A stretch of DNA of 34,167 nt from Candidatus Mediterraneibacter merdigallinarum (GCA_019117305.1 DWZZ01000048.1:1-34167), one strand, 5' to 3'; shown: positions 7,520 through 16,775, numbered from the stretch's first letter. The notes: generated by a model from the letters alone, not told the origin. A program made the numbers and translations.

Positions 7520-7999
7520 ATGAAAATGCAGAAAAATAATATCGCCTGTAATTTGACTGCACTGCGGCAACTTAATAAATTCTCCCAGGAGGAAGTAGCA
7601 GAGCGAATTGGAGTTTCCCGGCAGGCTGTTGCAAAATGGGAAGCCGGTCAATCAGTACCCGACATTCTGAATTGTGACGCGCTGGCCAAACTGTATAATG
7701 TGGATCTCGATGATCTAATCCATTACGACCAGGAGCAGACTGGCGAAAGCATACCGCCCAGGGGTAAGCACATATTCGGAACCGTTTGCGTAGGTGAACG
7801 CGGTCAGATCGTACTTCCCAGGCGGGCCAGAGATGTATTCAAAATTAAGCCCGGAGATATGTTAGTCGTTTTAGGGGATGAAGATCCGGAACATCCGGGA
7901 ATCGCACTAATGAAAGAAGATTTTTTTCTGGGTATTGCCCGGCTGTTCAAAACTGCTTTAAATATGACAGATGCCCCTGACAGAAAGGAGAAAAAATAA
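7520..7999 (+). CDS. XRE-family regulator with C-terminal AbrB-like domain
   Basis: This DNA-binding protein of 159 residues carries an XRE helix-turn-helix at its N-terminus (FSQEEVAERIGVSRQAVAKWEAGQSVPDI). An AbrB/SpoVT-like swapped-hairpin domain follows (VCVGERGQIVLPRRARDVFKIKPGD). AGGAGGTG lies about 8 nt before the chosen ATG, which is better placed than the first ATG of the track ORF. Its stop codon shares a base with the start of the ABC ATPase gene, so the two are translationally coupled. Similar regulator-ATPase-permease trios in Firmicutes are usually drug- or peptide-responsive; the regulator probably binds the palindrome just upstream. Confidence 0.9.
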   Translation: MKMQKNNIACNLTALRQLNKFSQEEVAERIGVSRQAVAKWEAGQSVPDILNCDALAKLYNVDLDDLIHYDQEQTGESIPPRGKHIFGTVCVGERGQIVLPRRARDVFKIKPGDMLVVLGDEDPEHPGIALMKEDFFLGIARLFKTALNMTDAPDRKEKK

Positions 8000-8760
8000 T
8001 GGAAGCTGTATTAAGCGTTCAGAATATTAATAAACACTATCCCGGATTCACTCTGGAAAATGTCAGCTTCTCGCTTGCCCCTAACCGCATTATGGGGTTG
8101 ATTGGTAAAAACGGGGCAGGAAAAAGTACAACCTTGAAAACTATTCTTAACATGGTGTCGCCAGAAAGCGGAAGCGTCACCATGTTCCAAAAAAATTTCT
8201 ATAAATATGAAAAAGAGTGTAAGCAGCGAACCGGTGTTGTGTTTGGAGGAGTTGATTTTTATCCGCTGAAGAAACTCTCTGCTATCACGGCTGTTACTCG
8301 AAAATTTTATACAAACTGGGATCAGGCCCAGTATCAAAAATATATCAGGCGTTTTGCTTTGAATGAAAGTAAAAAAATCAAAGAACTTTCAAACGGAATG
8401 AAAGTCAAATACCTGCTTGCGCTGGCATTGTCCCACCATGCTGAGTTACTGATTCTGGACGAGCCGACTTCTGGTTTAGACCCGGTATCCCGTGAGGAAC
8501 TGCTTCATATTTTCCGGCAAATTGTGAAAAACGAAAAATGTTCTATCCTGTTTTCCACACATATTACTTCTGATTTGGACAGATGTACTGATGATATTAC
8601 CTATATTCAGAATGGGCAGGTATTGCAAAGCGCAGATAAAGATACATTTCTGCGTTCTTTTGAACATTTGAAAACACCAGATGATACAGGGCCGCTCACT
8701 TTGGAAGAAATTATGCTGCGTACAGAAAGGAGTGAATGGAATGATGAAATTACTGTATAA
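7999..8760 (+). CDS. ABC transporter ATP-binding protein
   Basis: This cytoplasmic nucleotide-binding subunit has 253 residues. Walker A is GKNGAGKST, the signature is a degenerate ELSNGMKVKYLLALAL (LSNGM instead of LSGGQ), Walker B is LLILDEPTSGLDP, and the switch histidine follows in LFSTHIT. The LSNGM variant is common in the YtrB/EcsA-like exporters of this order. The gene overlaps the permease by 20 nt and the XRE regulator by 1 nt, so they form one operon. The cassette reads more AT-rich than its neighbours, which may indicate separate acquisition. Substrate unknown. Confidence 0.93.
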   Translation: MEAVLSVQNINKHYPGFTLENVSFSLAPNRIMGLIGKNGAGKSTTLKTILNMVSPESGSVTMFQKNFYKYEKECKQRTGVVFGGVDFYPLKKLSAITAVTRKFYTNWDQAQYQKYIRRFALNESKKIKELSNGMKVKYLLALALSHHAELLILDEPTSGLDPVSREELLHIFRQIVKNEKCSILFSTHITSDLDRCTDDITYIQNGQVLQSADKDTFLRSFEHLKTPDDTGPLTLEEIMLRTERSEWNDEITV

Positions 8761-9382
8761 GGAAGTGAGGCTTGCAGCTCATCCAACCTCTATTGTCTTT
8801 GCTTTTCTGGGCTGTCTTGTTCTGGCGCCGTCCTATCCTTACAGTGTAATTTTTATGTTTGGCTGTTTAGCACCTTACATCACGTTTCTGAATGCACGAG
8901 AAACAAATGATGTCTGGTATACAGCTGTTTTACCAGTAACAAAACGCGAAAGTGTTCTGGGGAAATGTCTGCTTGTTGTTTCCTTACAGTTGTTTCAGCT
9001 GCTTTTCTCTATCCCATTCGCACTTTTGCGAAACACCCTGAATATAACAAATAACCCTGTAGGTTTAGACGCAACCATTGCATGGTATGGTCTGGGGTTT
9101 TTCTTATATGCGGTATTCGATTTGGCATTCCTCACGGCATTTTATAAAAGCGGCTACAAGGTTGGGAAATCATTTATCCTTGCCGCAGGTCCTATCGTTC
9201 TTTTCATGGCAGCGATAGAAGCAGCTTCCCACATTCCGGCACTTGTCTGGATGGATAGCTGCCAGCCAAAGCATCTGCTGATGCAGCTGCCGATTTTAAC
9301 AGCCGGAATTTTCTGTTATAGTATATTTATTCCATTGGCATATCGGATTTCCATAAAGCGCTTTGAGAAAGTTGACCTGTAA
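8741..9382 (+). CDS. ABC-2 type membrane permease
   Basis: This is the membrane partner of the preceding ATPase: 213 residues with about six hydrophobic segments and an N-terminal cytoplasmic helix (MMKLLYKEVRLAAHPTS), the layout of small ABC-2 permeases. AAAGGAG precedes the chosen ATG; the track ORF begins earlier, inside the ATPase gene, with no supporting signal. It contains the conserved ARETNDVWYTAVLPVTKRE loop seen in this permease group, in which cytoplasmic TNDI..Y..LPV phrases are frequent. Its last 56 bases overlap the end of the convergent YolD-like gene, an unusually long tail overlap. Confidence 0.88.
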   Translation: MMKLLYKEVRLAAHPTSIVFAFLGCLVLAPSYPYSVIFMFGCLAPYITFLNARETNDVWYTAVLPVTKRESVLGKCLLVVSLQLFQLLFSIPFALLRNTLNITNNPVGLDATIAWYGLGFFLYAVFDLAFLTAFYKSGYKVGKSFILAAGPIVLFMAAIEAASHIPALVWMDSCQPKHLLMQLPILTAGIFCYSIFIPLAYRISIKRFEKVDL

Positions 9383-9794
9383 ACTCAATATCCACTACAC
9401 AATCCAGCCGGATCCGCATCCCGTCCTCCAGAATAATCTGACCGGCATCCGGATCGATCCGCCGGATCTTTCCCCTGGCCGTATGACAGGCTCCGCCGGA
9501 TTTTTTCTCATCCTGGACAAAATAAGTAAGCACAATCTCCGGTTTCTCTCCCGGAAGAGCGCAGGCAAGCTGAATTTTGTAATTCAGCTCCTGTTTTTCA
9601 TCCTCCGACAGATCCGGCCTCTCATCTGTCTGCCGGGCCGTCTCCTTTATTACTTCTCCGTATCCGGTCAGCGCGGCAAAGGGAGCGAACTGTGCCGCAC
9701 GGTCGGATACCGGCATGTGTGGATGAACGGAAGAAACGTGGTGAGGAAGATGAATAATATCCCCGTATTTTTTCTCTGCATCTTCTGTCTTCAT
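9327..9794 (-). CDS. YolD-like protein
   Basis: The 155 residues contain the YolD signature (YGDIIHLPHHVSSVHPHM, then DRAAQFAPFAALTGYGEVI). In Firmicutes, YolD-like proteins are encoded beside Y-family polymerases and are thought to act with them. The ATG overlaps the polymerase stop by four bases (ATGA), so translation is coupled. The natural domain seems to end near VVDIEF; the last ~18 residues (TGQLSQSALWKSDMPME) have no family look and come entirely from the region that also encodes the permease C-terminus. The original stop was probably lost when the ABC cassette became its neighbour. Confidence 0.88.
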   Translation of the reverse strand: MKTEDAEKKYGDIIHLPHHVSSVHPHMPVSDRAAQFAPFAALTGYGEVIKETARQTDERPDLSEDEKQELNYKIQLACALPGEKPEIVLTYFVQDEKKSGGACHTARGKIRRIDPDAGQIILEDGMRIRLDCVVDIEFTGQLSQSALWKSDMPME

Positions 9795-11314
9795 GCTTTA
9801 TGACCTCCGATCTGGCTGTTCCTGTCCCTGGCAGTCGCCCCTTCTTCCAGATTCATTCCTTTCAGAACAGCATTTTTTCCGAACTTTTTCTTGATCTCCA
9901 GCACTGCTTTCTGCATCTTCCTTTCCCGCTCCAGCTCCGCCTCCTGCTTCTCCTGTTCTTTCTGCAGGGCGGCATAATCTGTAAAAAGATCCATCTGCTC
10001 AAACCGGGGTTCATTCTGTGCCTCAGCTTCCGGGATGACATGTGCCGCAGCCATGCTCAGTCTCCGCACCAGAAGTTTTTCATCTACAATGCAGTCAAAA
10101 AGTTCCGTGACCGCCTGTATAATCTGCCGCGTCGAAGAAGTATACTGCTTCAGATTGACTGTGCCGTGGGCATGCTTTGGTATCTTTCTTCCGTAACGGT
10201 CCGTCTTCACCTCTCCGCCGTACTTCTTCCGAAGGGCAGGATCCTTCAGATTGTCAATATCATATCCTACCGTCAGAACAATCTGATTGGTAACCAGTCC
10301 TTTCTCTACCAGATCCAGCGCAAGCAGATCCGCCATCTCCTTCGCTGCCAGTCTTGCCTTTTCAAAGGGATAGGCACAGTGAAGCACCTGTCCGGAGCCC
10401 ACGCTGCTGCTCCGGGGCCGGTATGCCTTGATATCTGCAATCGTGCATGGCTCCCACCCCCACGCATGATCGATCAGAAGTTCTGCGTTGACGCCGAACA
10501 GACTGTACAGAAGATCTTCATTGTAATAATCTGTCTGTTTGCCCAGAGAACAGCGGGCAATATCTCCCATGGTAAAAAGTCCGTGTTCTTCCAGTTTCTT
10601 CGCATATCCTCTGCCCACCCGCCAGAAGTCTGTAAGCGGCCGGTGAGACCACAGCAGGCGCCGGTAGGACATCTCGTCCAGCTCGGCAATACGCACGCTG
10701 TTCTCATCCGCCGGGATATGCTTCGCCTCAATGTCCATAGCAACTTTACAGAGATACAGATTCGGCCCGATTCCCGCCGCGGCAGTAATGCCGACAGTCT
10801 CAAGCACATCACGGATCATCTTCACAGCCAGCTCCCTCGGGGTCATCCGGTAAGTCCCCAGATAGGACGTAGCGTCAATAAACACCTCATCGATAGAATA
10901 GACATGGATATCCTCCGGCGCAATATATTTCAGATAAACCTCATAGATCTCGCTGCTGATCTGCATATAGCGCGCCATCTGAGGCGGCGCAACGATATAG
11001 TCCAGCGCCAGAGCCGGATCCTTTTCCAGATCCGGAGCCTGACAGGAGGATCCCGCAAACTTATACCCCGGGGCATTCTGCCGGCGCCGGGCGTTAACTT
11101 CCCCGACCTTCTGCACCACCTCAAACAGTCTCGGCCTTCCCGGGATACCATAAGCCTTCAGAGACGGGGAGACCGCAAGGCAGATGGTCTTCTCCGTCCG
11201 GCTTTTATCCGCCACTACCAGATTTGTAGTCATCGGGTCAAGTCCCCGTTCCATACACTCCACGGAAGCATAGAATGATTTCAGGTCAATTGCAATGTAA
11301 GTTCTCTCATCCAT
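9791..11314 (-). CDS. Y-family translesion DNA polymerase (UmuC/UvrX-like)
   Basis: This SOS-inducible, error-prone polymerase has 507 residues. The palm motifs are intact: YIAIDLKSFYASVE with the first metal-binding Asp, and HVYSIDEVFIDAT with the catalytic Asp-Glu pair. A helix-hairpin-helix/thumb region follows (FWRVGRGYAKKLEEHGLFT), then a little-finger domain and a charged C-terminal tail (EKQEAELERERKMQ). GGAGG lies about 8 nt before the chosen start MDERTY; the track version adds nine residues upstream. A LexA box overlaps its promoter, and a YolD-like gene is coupled downstream. This pairing is typical of Firmicute chromosomes and mobile elements. Confidence 0.93.
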   Translation of the reverse strand: MDERTYIAIDLKSFYASVECMERGLDPMTTNLVVADKSRTEKTICLAVSPSLKAYGIPGRPRLFEVVQKVGEVNARRRQNAPGYKFAGSSCQAPDLEKDPALALDYIVAPPQMARYMQISSEIYEVYLKYIAPEDIHVYSIDEVFIDATSYLGTYRMTPRELAVKMIRDVLETVGITAAAGIGPNLYLCKVAMDIEAKHIPADENSVRIAELDEMSYRRLLWSHRPLTDFWRVGRGYAKKLEEHGLFTMGDIARCSLGKQTDYYNEDLLYSLFGVNAELLIDHAWGWEPCTIADIKAYRPRSSSVGSGQVLHCAYPFEKARLAAKEMADLLALDLVEKGLVTNQIVLTVGYDIDNLKDPALRKKYGGEVKTDRYGRKIPKHAHGTVNLKQYTSSTRQIIQAVTELFDCIVDEKLLVRRLSMAAAHVIPEAEAQNEPRFEQMDLFTDYAALQKEQEKQEAELERERKMQKAVLEIKKKFGKNAVLKGMNLEEGATARDRNSQIGGHKA

Positions 11315-11371
11315 TCTTTCCGCCTCCCCGTATGATTTCATCCTCTTATATTTCTATCCTCTTTTATAGAA

Positions 11372-11407
11372 AGAATAACACAATTCCCGAATCCGAACAA
11401 GTGTTCT
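11372..11407 (-). promoter_or_regulatory. LexA-box promoter of the polymerase-YolD operon
   Basis: CGAAC-aagt-GTTCT matches the Gram-positive LexA (DinR) box GAAC-N4-GTTC. On the minus strand its right part doubles as a -35 (TTGTTC), and TATTCT follows after exactly 17 bp. LexA bound here would sit directly on the -35, so damage induction is strongly expected. Confidence 0.85.
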
Positions 11408-11427
11408 TTTCCATTTTTTATATTGTA

Positions 11428-11456
11428 TTGCTCTTTCCCTGAACTGAGATTATAAT
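11428..11456 (+). promoter_or_regulatory. promoter of the MATE gene
   Basis: TTGCTC, a 17-bp spacer and a consensus TATAAT lie about 60 nt before the MATE start codon. The LexA box ends 20 bp upstream of this -35, so LexA might also influence this divergent promoter, though it does not overlap it. Confidence 0.7.
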
Positions 11457-11516
11457 ACATATGCTGATCAGTTCTGTCAGAAAAATCACAGAATTGCAAC
11501 TTAAGAGAGGTATTTT

Positions 11517-12887
11517 ATGGAAACAGTACATCAGACAAAAAACGAAATTACAGAAGGAGTTATCTGGAAACAGCTTCTGCTGTTCTTTTTTCCGATTCTG
11601 CTGGGCACATTTTTCCAGCAGCTTTACAATACAATCGACAGCGTGATTGTGGGCCAGTTTGTAGGAAAAGAGGCTCTCGCCAGCGTAGGGGGCTCCTCCG
11701 CCCAGATCGTCTCTCTGGTTGTCGGTTTCTTTACCGGGCTCTCTTCGGGAGCCGCAGTTGTCATCGCCCAGTTTGTGGGCGCCCGGAAGGAAGAGACTGC
11801 CAACGCCGGACTGCACACCGCATACGCCATCGCGGCGGCCGGCGGAATCGCTCTTACATTTATCGGAATCATGACGGCGCCCTTTCTGCTCAGGCTTATG
11901 AATACGCCGGCCGATACTATGGACGGCTCCCTGACTTACCTGCGGATTTATTTCGCAGGCATTCTGTTTGTGCTCATCTACAACATGGGCTCCGCTGTTC
12001 TCCGTGCTGCAGGGGATTCAAAAACGCCCCTGTATATTTTGATTATCTGCTGTATTATCAATATTATACTGGACACGGCTTTTGTACTTCTTTTCCACAT
12101 GGGAGTCGCAGGCGTCGCTGTAGCCACACTGACCGCCCAGGCTGTCAGTGCTGTTCTCGTTACGCTCAAGCTGATGCGCTCTGACGGAATTCTGCATCTT
12201 TCCCTGAGAAAAATCCGTTTTCACGGTTCTCTTCTAAAGCTGCAGCTGAAACTGGGACTGCCCACGGGATTTGAATCCGTTCTGTTTGCGATTACAAATA
12301 TCGCCATTCAGACCGCCATCAATACATTCGGCACAGATACCACCGCTGCATGGTCTGCATACGGCAAGCTGGATGCCATTTTCTGGATGGTCAGTACCGC
12401 GTTCGGCATCTCCATCACCACTTTTGTAGGGCAGAACTACGGCGCGGGAAAGCTGGACCGTGTGCGCAGGAGCACACGAATCTGTATCTGCATAGATCTG
12501 GCTGTGTCCTTTGTTCTGGTGGCCCTGCTTATTCTGGCAAGAAGTCTTCTCTTCCGGCTGTTTACTTCAGATGAAACGGTTGTGCAGATCGGTTCCGATA
12601 TGCTGCTGTTTATCACTCCCTGGTATATTGTCTATGTGTTTATCGAGGTGCTGAGCGGTTCCCTGCGGGGCCGTGGAAATGTAATCGTTCCTGTGGTAAT
12701 CACCCTGGTCGGAGTCTGCCTTCTGCGGATCGTCTGGCTGGCAGGCGTGCTGAAAATCTCACCGACCATCCATGCAATTATCTTCAGTTATCCCGTAACA
12801 TGGGTTATCACGGCTCTTGCCTTTATCACATATTACCTGTGGCAGAACAGACGATACCGGCACAGATCTTCCGATACAGTCAGATAA
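11517..12887 (+). CDS. MATE-family efflux transporter
   Basis: This is an inner-membrane cation-coupled multidrug or metabolite exporter: 456 residues, about 12 hydrophobic segments, the full family length. Signatures include PILLGTFFQQLYNTIDSVIVGQFVG at the first helix pair, VLRAAGDSKTPLYI in the middle and FGISITTFVGQNYGAGKLDRV in the second half. AGAGAGG lies 6 nt upstream of the ATG. The gene has its own promoter and a strong terminator, so it is monocistronic. It is divergent from the SOS polymerase operon. The substrate cannot be predicted. Confidence 0.95.
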   Translation: METVHQTKNEITEGVIWKQLLLFFFPILLGTFFQQLYNTIDSVIVGQFVGKEALASVGGSSAQIVSLVVGFFTGLSSGAAVVIAQFVGARKEETANAGLHTAYAIAAAGGIALTFIGIMTAPFLLRLMNTPADTMDGSLTYLRIYFAGILFVLIYNMGSAVLRAAGDSKTPLYILIICCIINIILDTAFVLLFHMGVAGVAVATLTAQAVSAVLVTLKLMRSDGILHLSLRKIRFHGSLLKLQLKLGLPTGFESVLFAITNIAIQTAINTFGTDTTAAWSAYGKLDAIFWMVSTAFGISITTFVGQNYGAGKLDRVRRSTRICICIDLAVSFVLVALLILARSLLFRLFTSDETVVQIGSDMLLFITPWYIVYVFIEVLSGSLRGRGNVIVPVVITLVGVCLLRIVWLAGVLKISPTIHAIIFSYPVTWVITALAFITYYLWQNRRYRHRSSDTVR

Positions 12888-12902
12888 GCCGCTTTACACA
12901 GC

Positions 12903-12945
12903 CAGATGCCGGCTGTCTGACAGAAACATCCGGCATCTGTTTTTA
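12903..12945 (+). terminator. intrinsic terminator of the MATE gene
   Basis: CAGATGCCGG pairs with CCGGCATCTG across a 17-nt loop and is followed by TTTTTATT. The stop codon is 16 nt upstream. Confidence 0.85.
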
Positions 12946-12967
12946 TTATACCGCAGAATACTTTCTC

Positions 12968-14815
12968 TCATTTCAGGACAATAATGCGGTCATACTCCGC
13001 TTCTGTCTGTTTCATTCCGTCCGTGCTCAGGCTGCTGGTCACGTACACATCCGGCGCCCACAGAAAATATCTGCACACATACCTGACTTCACCACTTGAC
13101 ACCTGCCCGTTCTCATCCGGCGCCACAATCAGATATTTCCTTGTATCTGTCTCCCCATTTTCATACCAGTGATCCCCCGCAATCCTCTCCACCTGCCCCG
13201 GCAGAGAAGTTTCATATCCGGCGCGGATGCTTCGCAGGCCGTTAAATTCTGAATATAAAAAGTTTATCCCGAGAATCACCGTTCCAAGCACCGCCCACTG
13301 ATATCTGCGTTTTGCCCCGGGGGAGGAGTATGCCCGGTATGCTCCCCGCTCATCGATATTCACCGCGAAGGATTGTTCCAGATCCACTGTCATCCCCATA
13401 ATCAGCGACCCTGCGAAAAGGACTGCCGCGCTGCAGGCGTACCTCTCAAAACCTGCCAGCCTCAGCGCCTCCTCTGCAGGCATAGAAAAAAGATACAGAT
13501 ACAGCATTCCGGCGTAATACAGAACCGTTACGGCAATACCGGAAACAAGAATCCATCCGAGCCTCCACTTCTTTTTCATCCTGAACCGGGCGTACAGAAC
13601 CGCTCCCGCGGCCAGAATCAGACTCAGAAAGATAATCTGCAGCGCCCGTCCGGAAGGATCAAAAGCGGCCTTCAGAAATGCTTCTGTCACCTGTCCGTAA
13701 AGCTCTCTTCCCACGGGCGCTCCATAATCTCCGGCCGCCTGTTGCGCGCCTGCCGTCAGCCACTGGCCGAACTTACCCTCAAAGCCTGCCAGATCCGTAT
13801 TCAGATGATGCTGCCACGCCAGAACAGGCAGCGCACTTCCGGCAGTCATCAGTGCTCCCCATAAAATCACTCTCATTCTGCACCGCATGTCCCGGAACAG
13901 TTTCCTGCGGCTGTGCAGCTTCACGTTTTCTTCCGACTTTCCTCCGCATATCTTCCGGGCGTTCTGCCGTTCGGTCCGGATTAATATCCACAGGGCGTAC
14001 GCTGCCGCCGTGCCGGCAAAAAATATTCCCGTGCTCTTGACGATTCCCGTATAGCCAAGAAGGATTATCTGGAGGAAACAAATCCTCTCCGGCTCTTCCC
14101 GGTATCGCCAGGATACTGCCAGGGACGCCATTGCCAGCAGAGGCAGCAGAAAATCCACCAGCAGATTATTTATCCGGATGGTCAGATTCAGATAGGACAG
14201 AACTGCGCACCCCATTCCCAGAAAAGAATAAAGCAGAAATCTCCTCCTCTCTTTCACAATACCGAATACTGCATAGAAACAGGCGAAAATCAGGCTGTTC
14301 TGCGCAAGAATCATCATGCCCTGAGAATGCCCGGCAAATCTGCAGACATAATAGATGAACAGACTGCTGCCCGGCGGATAATCCCGGAATGGTATCAGGA
14401 TGCTGTCCGCCCCCGGGAACCTGTCCGCAGACAGCAGATATTTCACGATCAGCGCCCAGTGGGAAAAATTGTCATAATGAATCATCTTAAGATTCAGAGA
14501 AAGAAGTGCAAATGCCATCGTTCCCAGGACAAAGCAGAACCCGCACAGACTCCCTTCCGGCAGATGTATTTCCCCTCTTATGAAAAAGACAAGAAATACA
14601 GCGAATCCTGCCACACCGCCCAGAAGCAGCAGATCCGCCGTCAGCGCCAGACAGTTCAGCAGTCCTCCCCAGAAAAGCACAAGGCCGATTCCTGACATAG
14701 AGACAACCGGCACGAACCATTTCCGCACTTTCCCGAACCGGTAAACGACAAAAAAATATCCCGGGAATGACAGGAAAAGCAGGAAAGCTTTCCCCGAATT
14801 CCATATCAGTTCCAC
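12968..14815 (-). CDS. large polytopic membrane protein, GT-C-like glycosyltransferase candidate
   Basis: I do not recognise a named family with certainty. The 615 residues contain roughly 13 hydrophobic segments. An extracytoplasmic-loop phrase HYDNFSHWALIVKYLL is followed by FRDYPPGSSLFIYY, the Asp/His plus YPPG pattern seen in membrane GT-C glycosyltransferases that use undecaprenyl-phosphate sugars. A hydrophilic segment and a soluble C-terminal tail follow. The start is a GTG with AGGAAGG 7 nt upstream; no in-frame ATG offers a better choice. It is the last gene of the exopolysaccharide operon, 30 nt after the BcsA-like synthase. In that setting it could transfer side-chain sugars onto the polymer, or help export it. 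Confidence 0.75.
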   Translation of the reverse strand: MELIWNSGKAFLLFLSFPGYFFVVYRFGKVRKWFVPVVSMSGIGLVLFWGGLLNCLALTADLLLLGGVAGFAVFLVFFIRGEIHLPEGSLCGFCFVLGTMAFALLSLNLKMIHYDNFSHWALIVKYLLSADRFPGADSILIPFRDYPPGSSLFIYYVCRFAGHSQGMMILAQNSLIFACFYAVFGIVKERRRFLLYSFLGMGCAVLSYLNLTIRINNLLVDFLLPLLAMASLAVSWRYREEPERICFLQIILLGYTGIVKSTGIFFAGTAAAYALWILIRTERQNARKICGGKSEENVKLHSRRKLFRDMRCRMRVILWGALMTAGSALPVLAWQHHLNTDLAGFEGKFGQWLTAGAQQAAGDYGAPVGRELYGQVTEAFLKAAFDPSGRALQIIFLSLILAAGAVLYARFRMKKKWRLGWILVSGIAVTVLYYAGMLYLYLFSMPAEEALRLAGFERYACSAAVLFAGSLIMGMTVDLEQSFAVNIDERGAYRAYSSPGAKRRYQWAVLGTVILGINFLYSEFNGLRSIRAGYETSLPGQVERIAGDHWYENGETDTRKYLIVAPDENGQVSSGEVRYVCRYFLWAPDVYVTSSLSTDGMKQTEAEYDRIIVLK

Positions 14816-14845
14816 CTGCTCACCTTCCTTCCAGTTCTGTCCTTT

Positions 14846-16771
14846 TCATGCTTTCTTCTTCCTCCGCTCCCGGCGCATCCGTATATTGCGGTATATTTCA
14901 TCATAAACAGTCAGCCACGGATCGATTTCCCGGGGAAGCGAGTGTTTCCGGTCATGAATAATCTGCAGCCACTGCCTCCGGTTTCTTTCATCTACCGGAG
15001 AAACCACTGCCGCAAGAAGCTGGCCGGACTCTTTTCCTTCCTTCAGAGGTTTCTCCCTGCTGTAAACGCATGACGCATTGAGAACTGCTTTATAATGGTC
15101 TGAGATAACCGCAACGTGAAATGTATCTCCCTTTTTCACAGACAGTTTTTCCGGAAGCCGCAGTGAAATCCCCTCTTCCGACACATCCGCCGTTCTCCCC
15201 CTGCGGTATTCTCCCCGGCTCCATATCTCCGCTTTTTCCTCTGCGCCGATCCTGTCTGAAACGCGCTGTGATTCTCTTCCCAGCATAAAAAAAAGCGCGT
15301 ACAGAAGAGCCACCAGGTTATACCCCAGCCAGAACAGGATCACGCTGCTGTACACCAGCGCCATTCCATACTTGCCCCGCAGGAACCGGATCAGGGACAG
15401 AACGGTAAGGATAATCAGAATCCCGTGAGGAATCAGGTAACGGGCGGATGTGGTCTTTGCCCTTTGCTTCCTTTTATCTGTTACTTTGAATTTCTTCTGG
15501 TGAATCCCCACCGATTCCAGAAAAACCGGGATAATCAGATAGGGGGCAAGGATGGTATCTATAATCTGGCTCCAGCGCAGATTCCGGATATTGGTGCTCA
15601 GATACCCCATAGATACACGGCTGCACACATATGACGGCAGCCAGAACAGCAGCAGCTCTCCAAACCCGCATTCCACCAGCCGGAACCCGAACAGGGCAAA
15701 GAGGACCGGAGCCAGGATAAAGATCATCCTGCACAGAAAAGACCACCAGTACAGATAGGAATTCAGATAGGACAGACGCGCCGCAGCCGTCAGTTCTTTC
15801 GCGAATACCGGGTTCGTATTCTGAATGCTCTGGATTACGCCCCTGGCCCACCGGATCCTCTGCCCGATCATGCTCTCTACCGTTGTAGTGGAAAGTCCTG
15901 CTGCCAGGACTTCCGTTGTGGCATAAGTGATATACCCTGCTTTCTGAAGACGCAGACTTGTTTCAAAATCTTCGGTCACCGTATCATACGGGAATCCGCC
16001 GATCTCTTCCAGTGCCGTCCGCAGGATGACGGTATTGCTTCCTGTATACACAGCAGTATTGGAAGCATTTCTCATTACATTGATCTCCCTCGAAAAAAAG
16101 TCCTGCTCATTGGGAATATCCTTTTCCGAAAAAAGATTGAACTGAAACAGGTCCTGATTGTAAAAACTCTGAGGTGTCTGTACCAGTCCCATCTTTTTCT
16201 CCGGTATAAAAAAATAGGGGACTGTCTTTACCAGAAACTCTCTTCTCGGAATCATATCTGCGTCAAATGTAGCAATCAGCGGAGAAAACGTGCAGGAAAG
16301 AGCATGATTATAGTTTCCTGACTTGGCATGCCGGTTATCTGAAAGCCCCAGATACCCCACGCCAAAATCCTCCGCAAGCTTCCGGATTTCCTCCCGGTTT
16401 CCGTCATCACACACATAAATATGAACTTTTCCCTTATTCGGATATTCCAGAAAGGTACAGGCATTGACTGTCTTATAAAGAAGCTTTGCGGATTCATTGT
16501 GGGTAGCAATAAACACATCCACGTCAGGAAACCGTTCCGGGGGAACCTCCGGAAGATGAATTTCATACCTGCTGCTTTTCATCCGTCCGGCCATCAGCTC
16601 CGCCATCCCCAGAAATGTTACCGTTTCCGCCAGAACCAGCGCGATCCCCGCTGCGGCCTGCAGAAAGCCGGCGCTCCAGGGAAGAGTAAAAAAAATCCTC
16701 CATAACAGATAAACCATGGAAAAGAAAATTGTCATCAGAAACCATATATTTCTCTTCTTTTCAGATGTCAT
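14846..16771 (-). CDS. BcsA-like processive GT2 synthase with C-terminal PilZ domain
   Basis: This membrane synthase probably polymerises and extrudes a beta-linked polysaccharide. Residues from MTSEKK: two N-terminal membrane segments, then the GT2 catalytic domain with CDDG (~121), FDADM (~170), TED (~266) and QRIRW (~304), the full processive-enzyme motif set. Several membrane segments follow. The C-terminus is PilZ, with overlapping RxxxR motifs (RESQR, RVSDR) and DVSEEG, the c-di-GMP-binding pair. GGACGG precedes the chosen start; the track's earlier start overlaps the preceding gene. At 641 residues it is shorter than BcsA of Proteobacteria, and no bcsB, bcsC or endoglucanase gene is nearby. 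Polymer identity (cellulose or other) is not determined. Confidence 0.92.
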   Translation of the reverse strand: MTSEKKRNIWFLMTIFFSMVYLLWRIFFTLPWSAGFLQAAAGIALVLAETVTFLGMAELMAGRMKSSRYEIHLPEVPPERFPDVDVFIATHNESAKLLYKTVNACTFLEYPNKGKVHIYVCDDGNREEIRKLAEDFGVGYLGLSDNRHAKSGNYNHALSCTFSPLIATFDADMIPRREFLVKTVPYFFIPEKKMGLVQTPQSFYNQDLFQFNLFSEKDIPNEQDFFSREINVMRNASNTAVYTGSNTVILRTALEEIGGFPYDTVTEDFETSLRLQKAGYITYATTEVLAAGLSTTTVESMIGQRIRWARGVIQSIQNTNPVFAKELTAAARLSYLNSYLYWWSFLCRMIFILAPVLFALFGFRLVECGFGELLLFWLPSYVCSRVSMGYLSTNIRNLRWSQIIDTILAPYLIIPVFLESVGIHQKKFKVTDKRKQRAKTTSARYLIPHGILIILTVLSLIRFLRGKYGMALVYSSVILFWLGYNLVALLYALFFMLGRESQRVSDRIGAEEKAEIWSRGEYRRGRTADVSEEGISLRLPEKLSVKKGDTFHVAVISDHYKAVLNASCVYSREKPLKEGKESGQLLAAVVSPVDERNRRQWLQIIHDRKHSLPREIDPWLTVYDEIYRNIRMRRERRKKKA

Positions 16772-16775
16772 AGGC

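Noticed and set aside
9800-11278. 492-codon plus-strand ORF opposite the polymerase
   Set aside because: Long only because the opposite strand is well-biased coding DNA; Cys/His/Arg-rich shadow composition and no domain.
11517-12887. Duplication of the two MATE genes
   Set aside because: The two proteins belong to different branches with little shared wording beyond family motifs; not a recent duplication.
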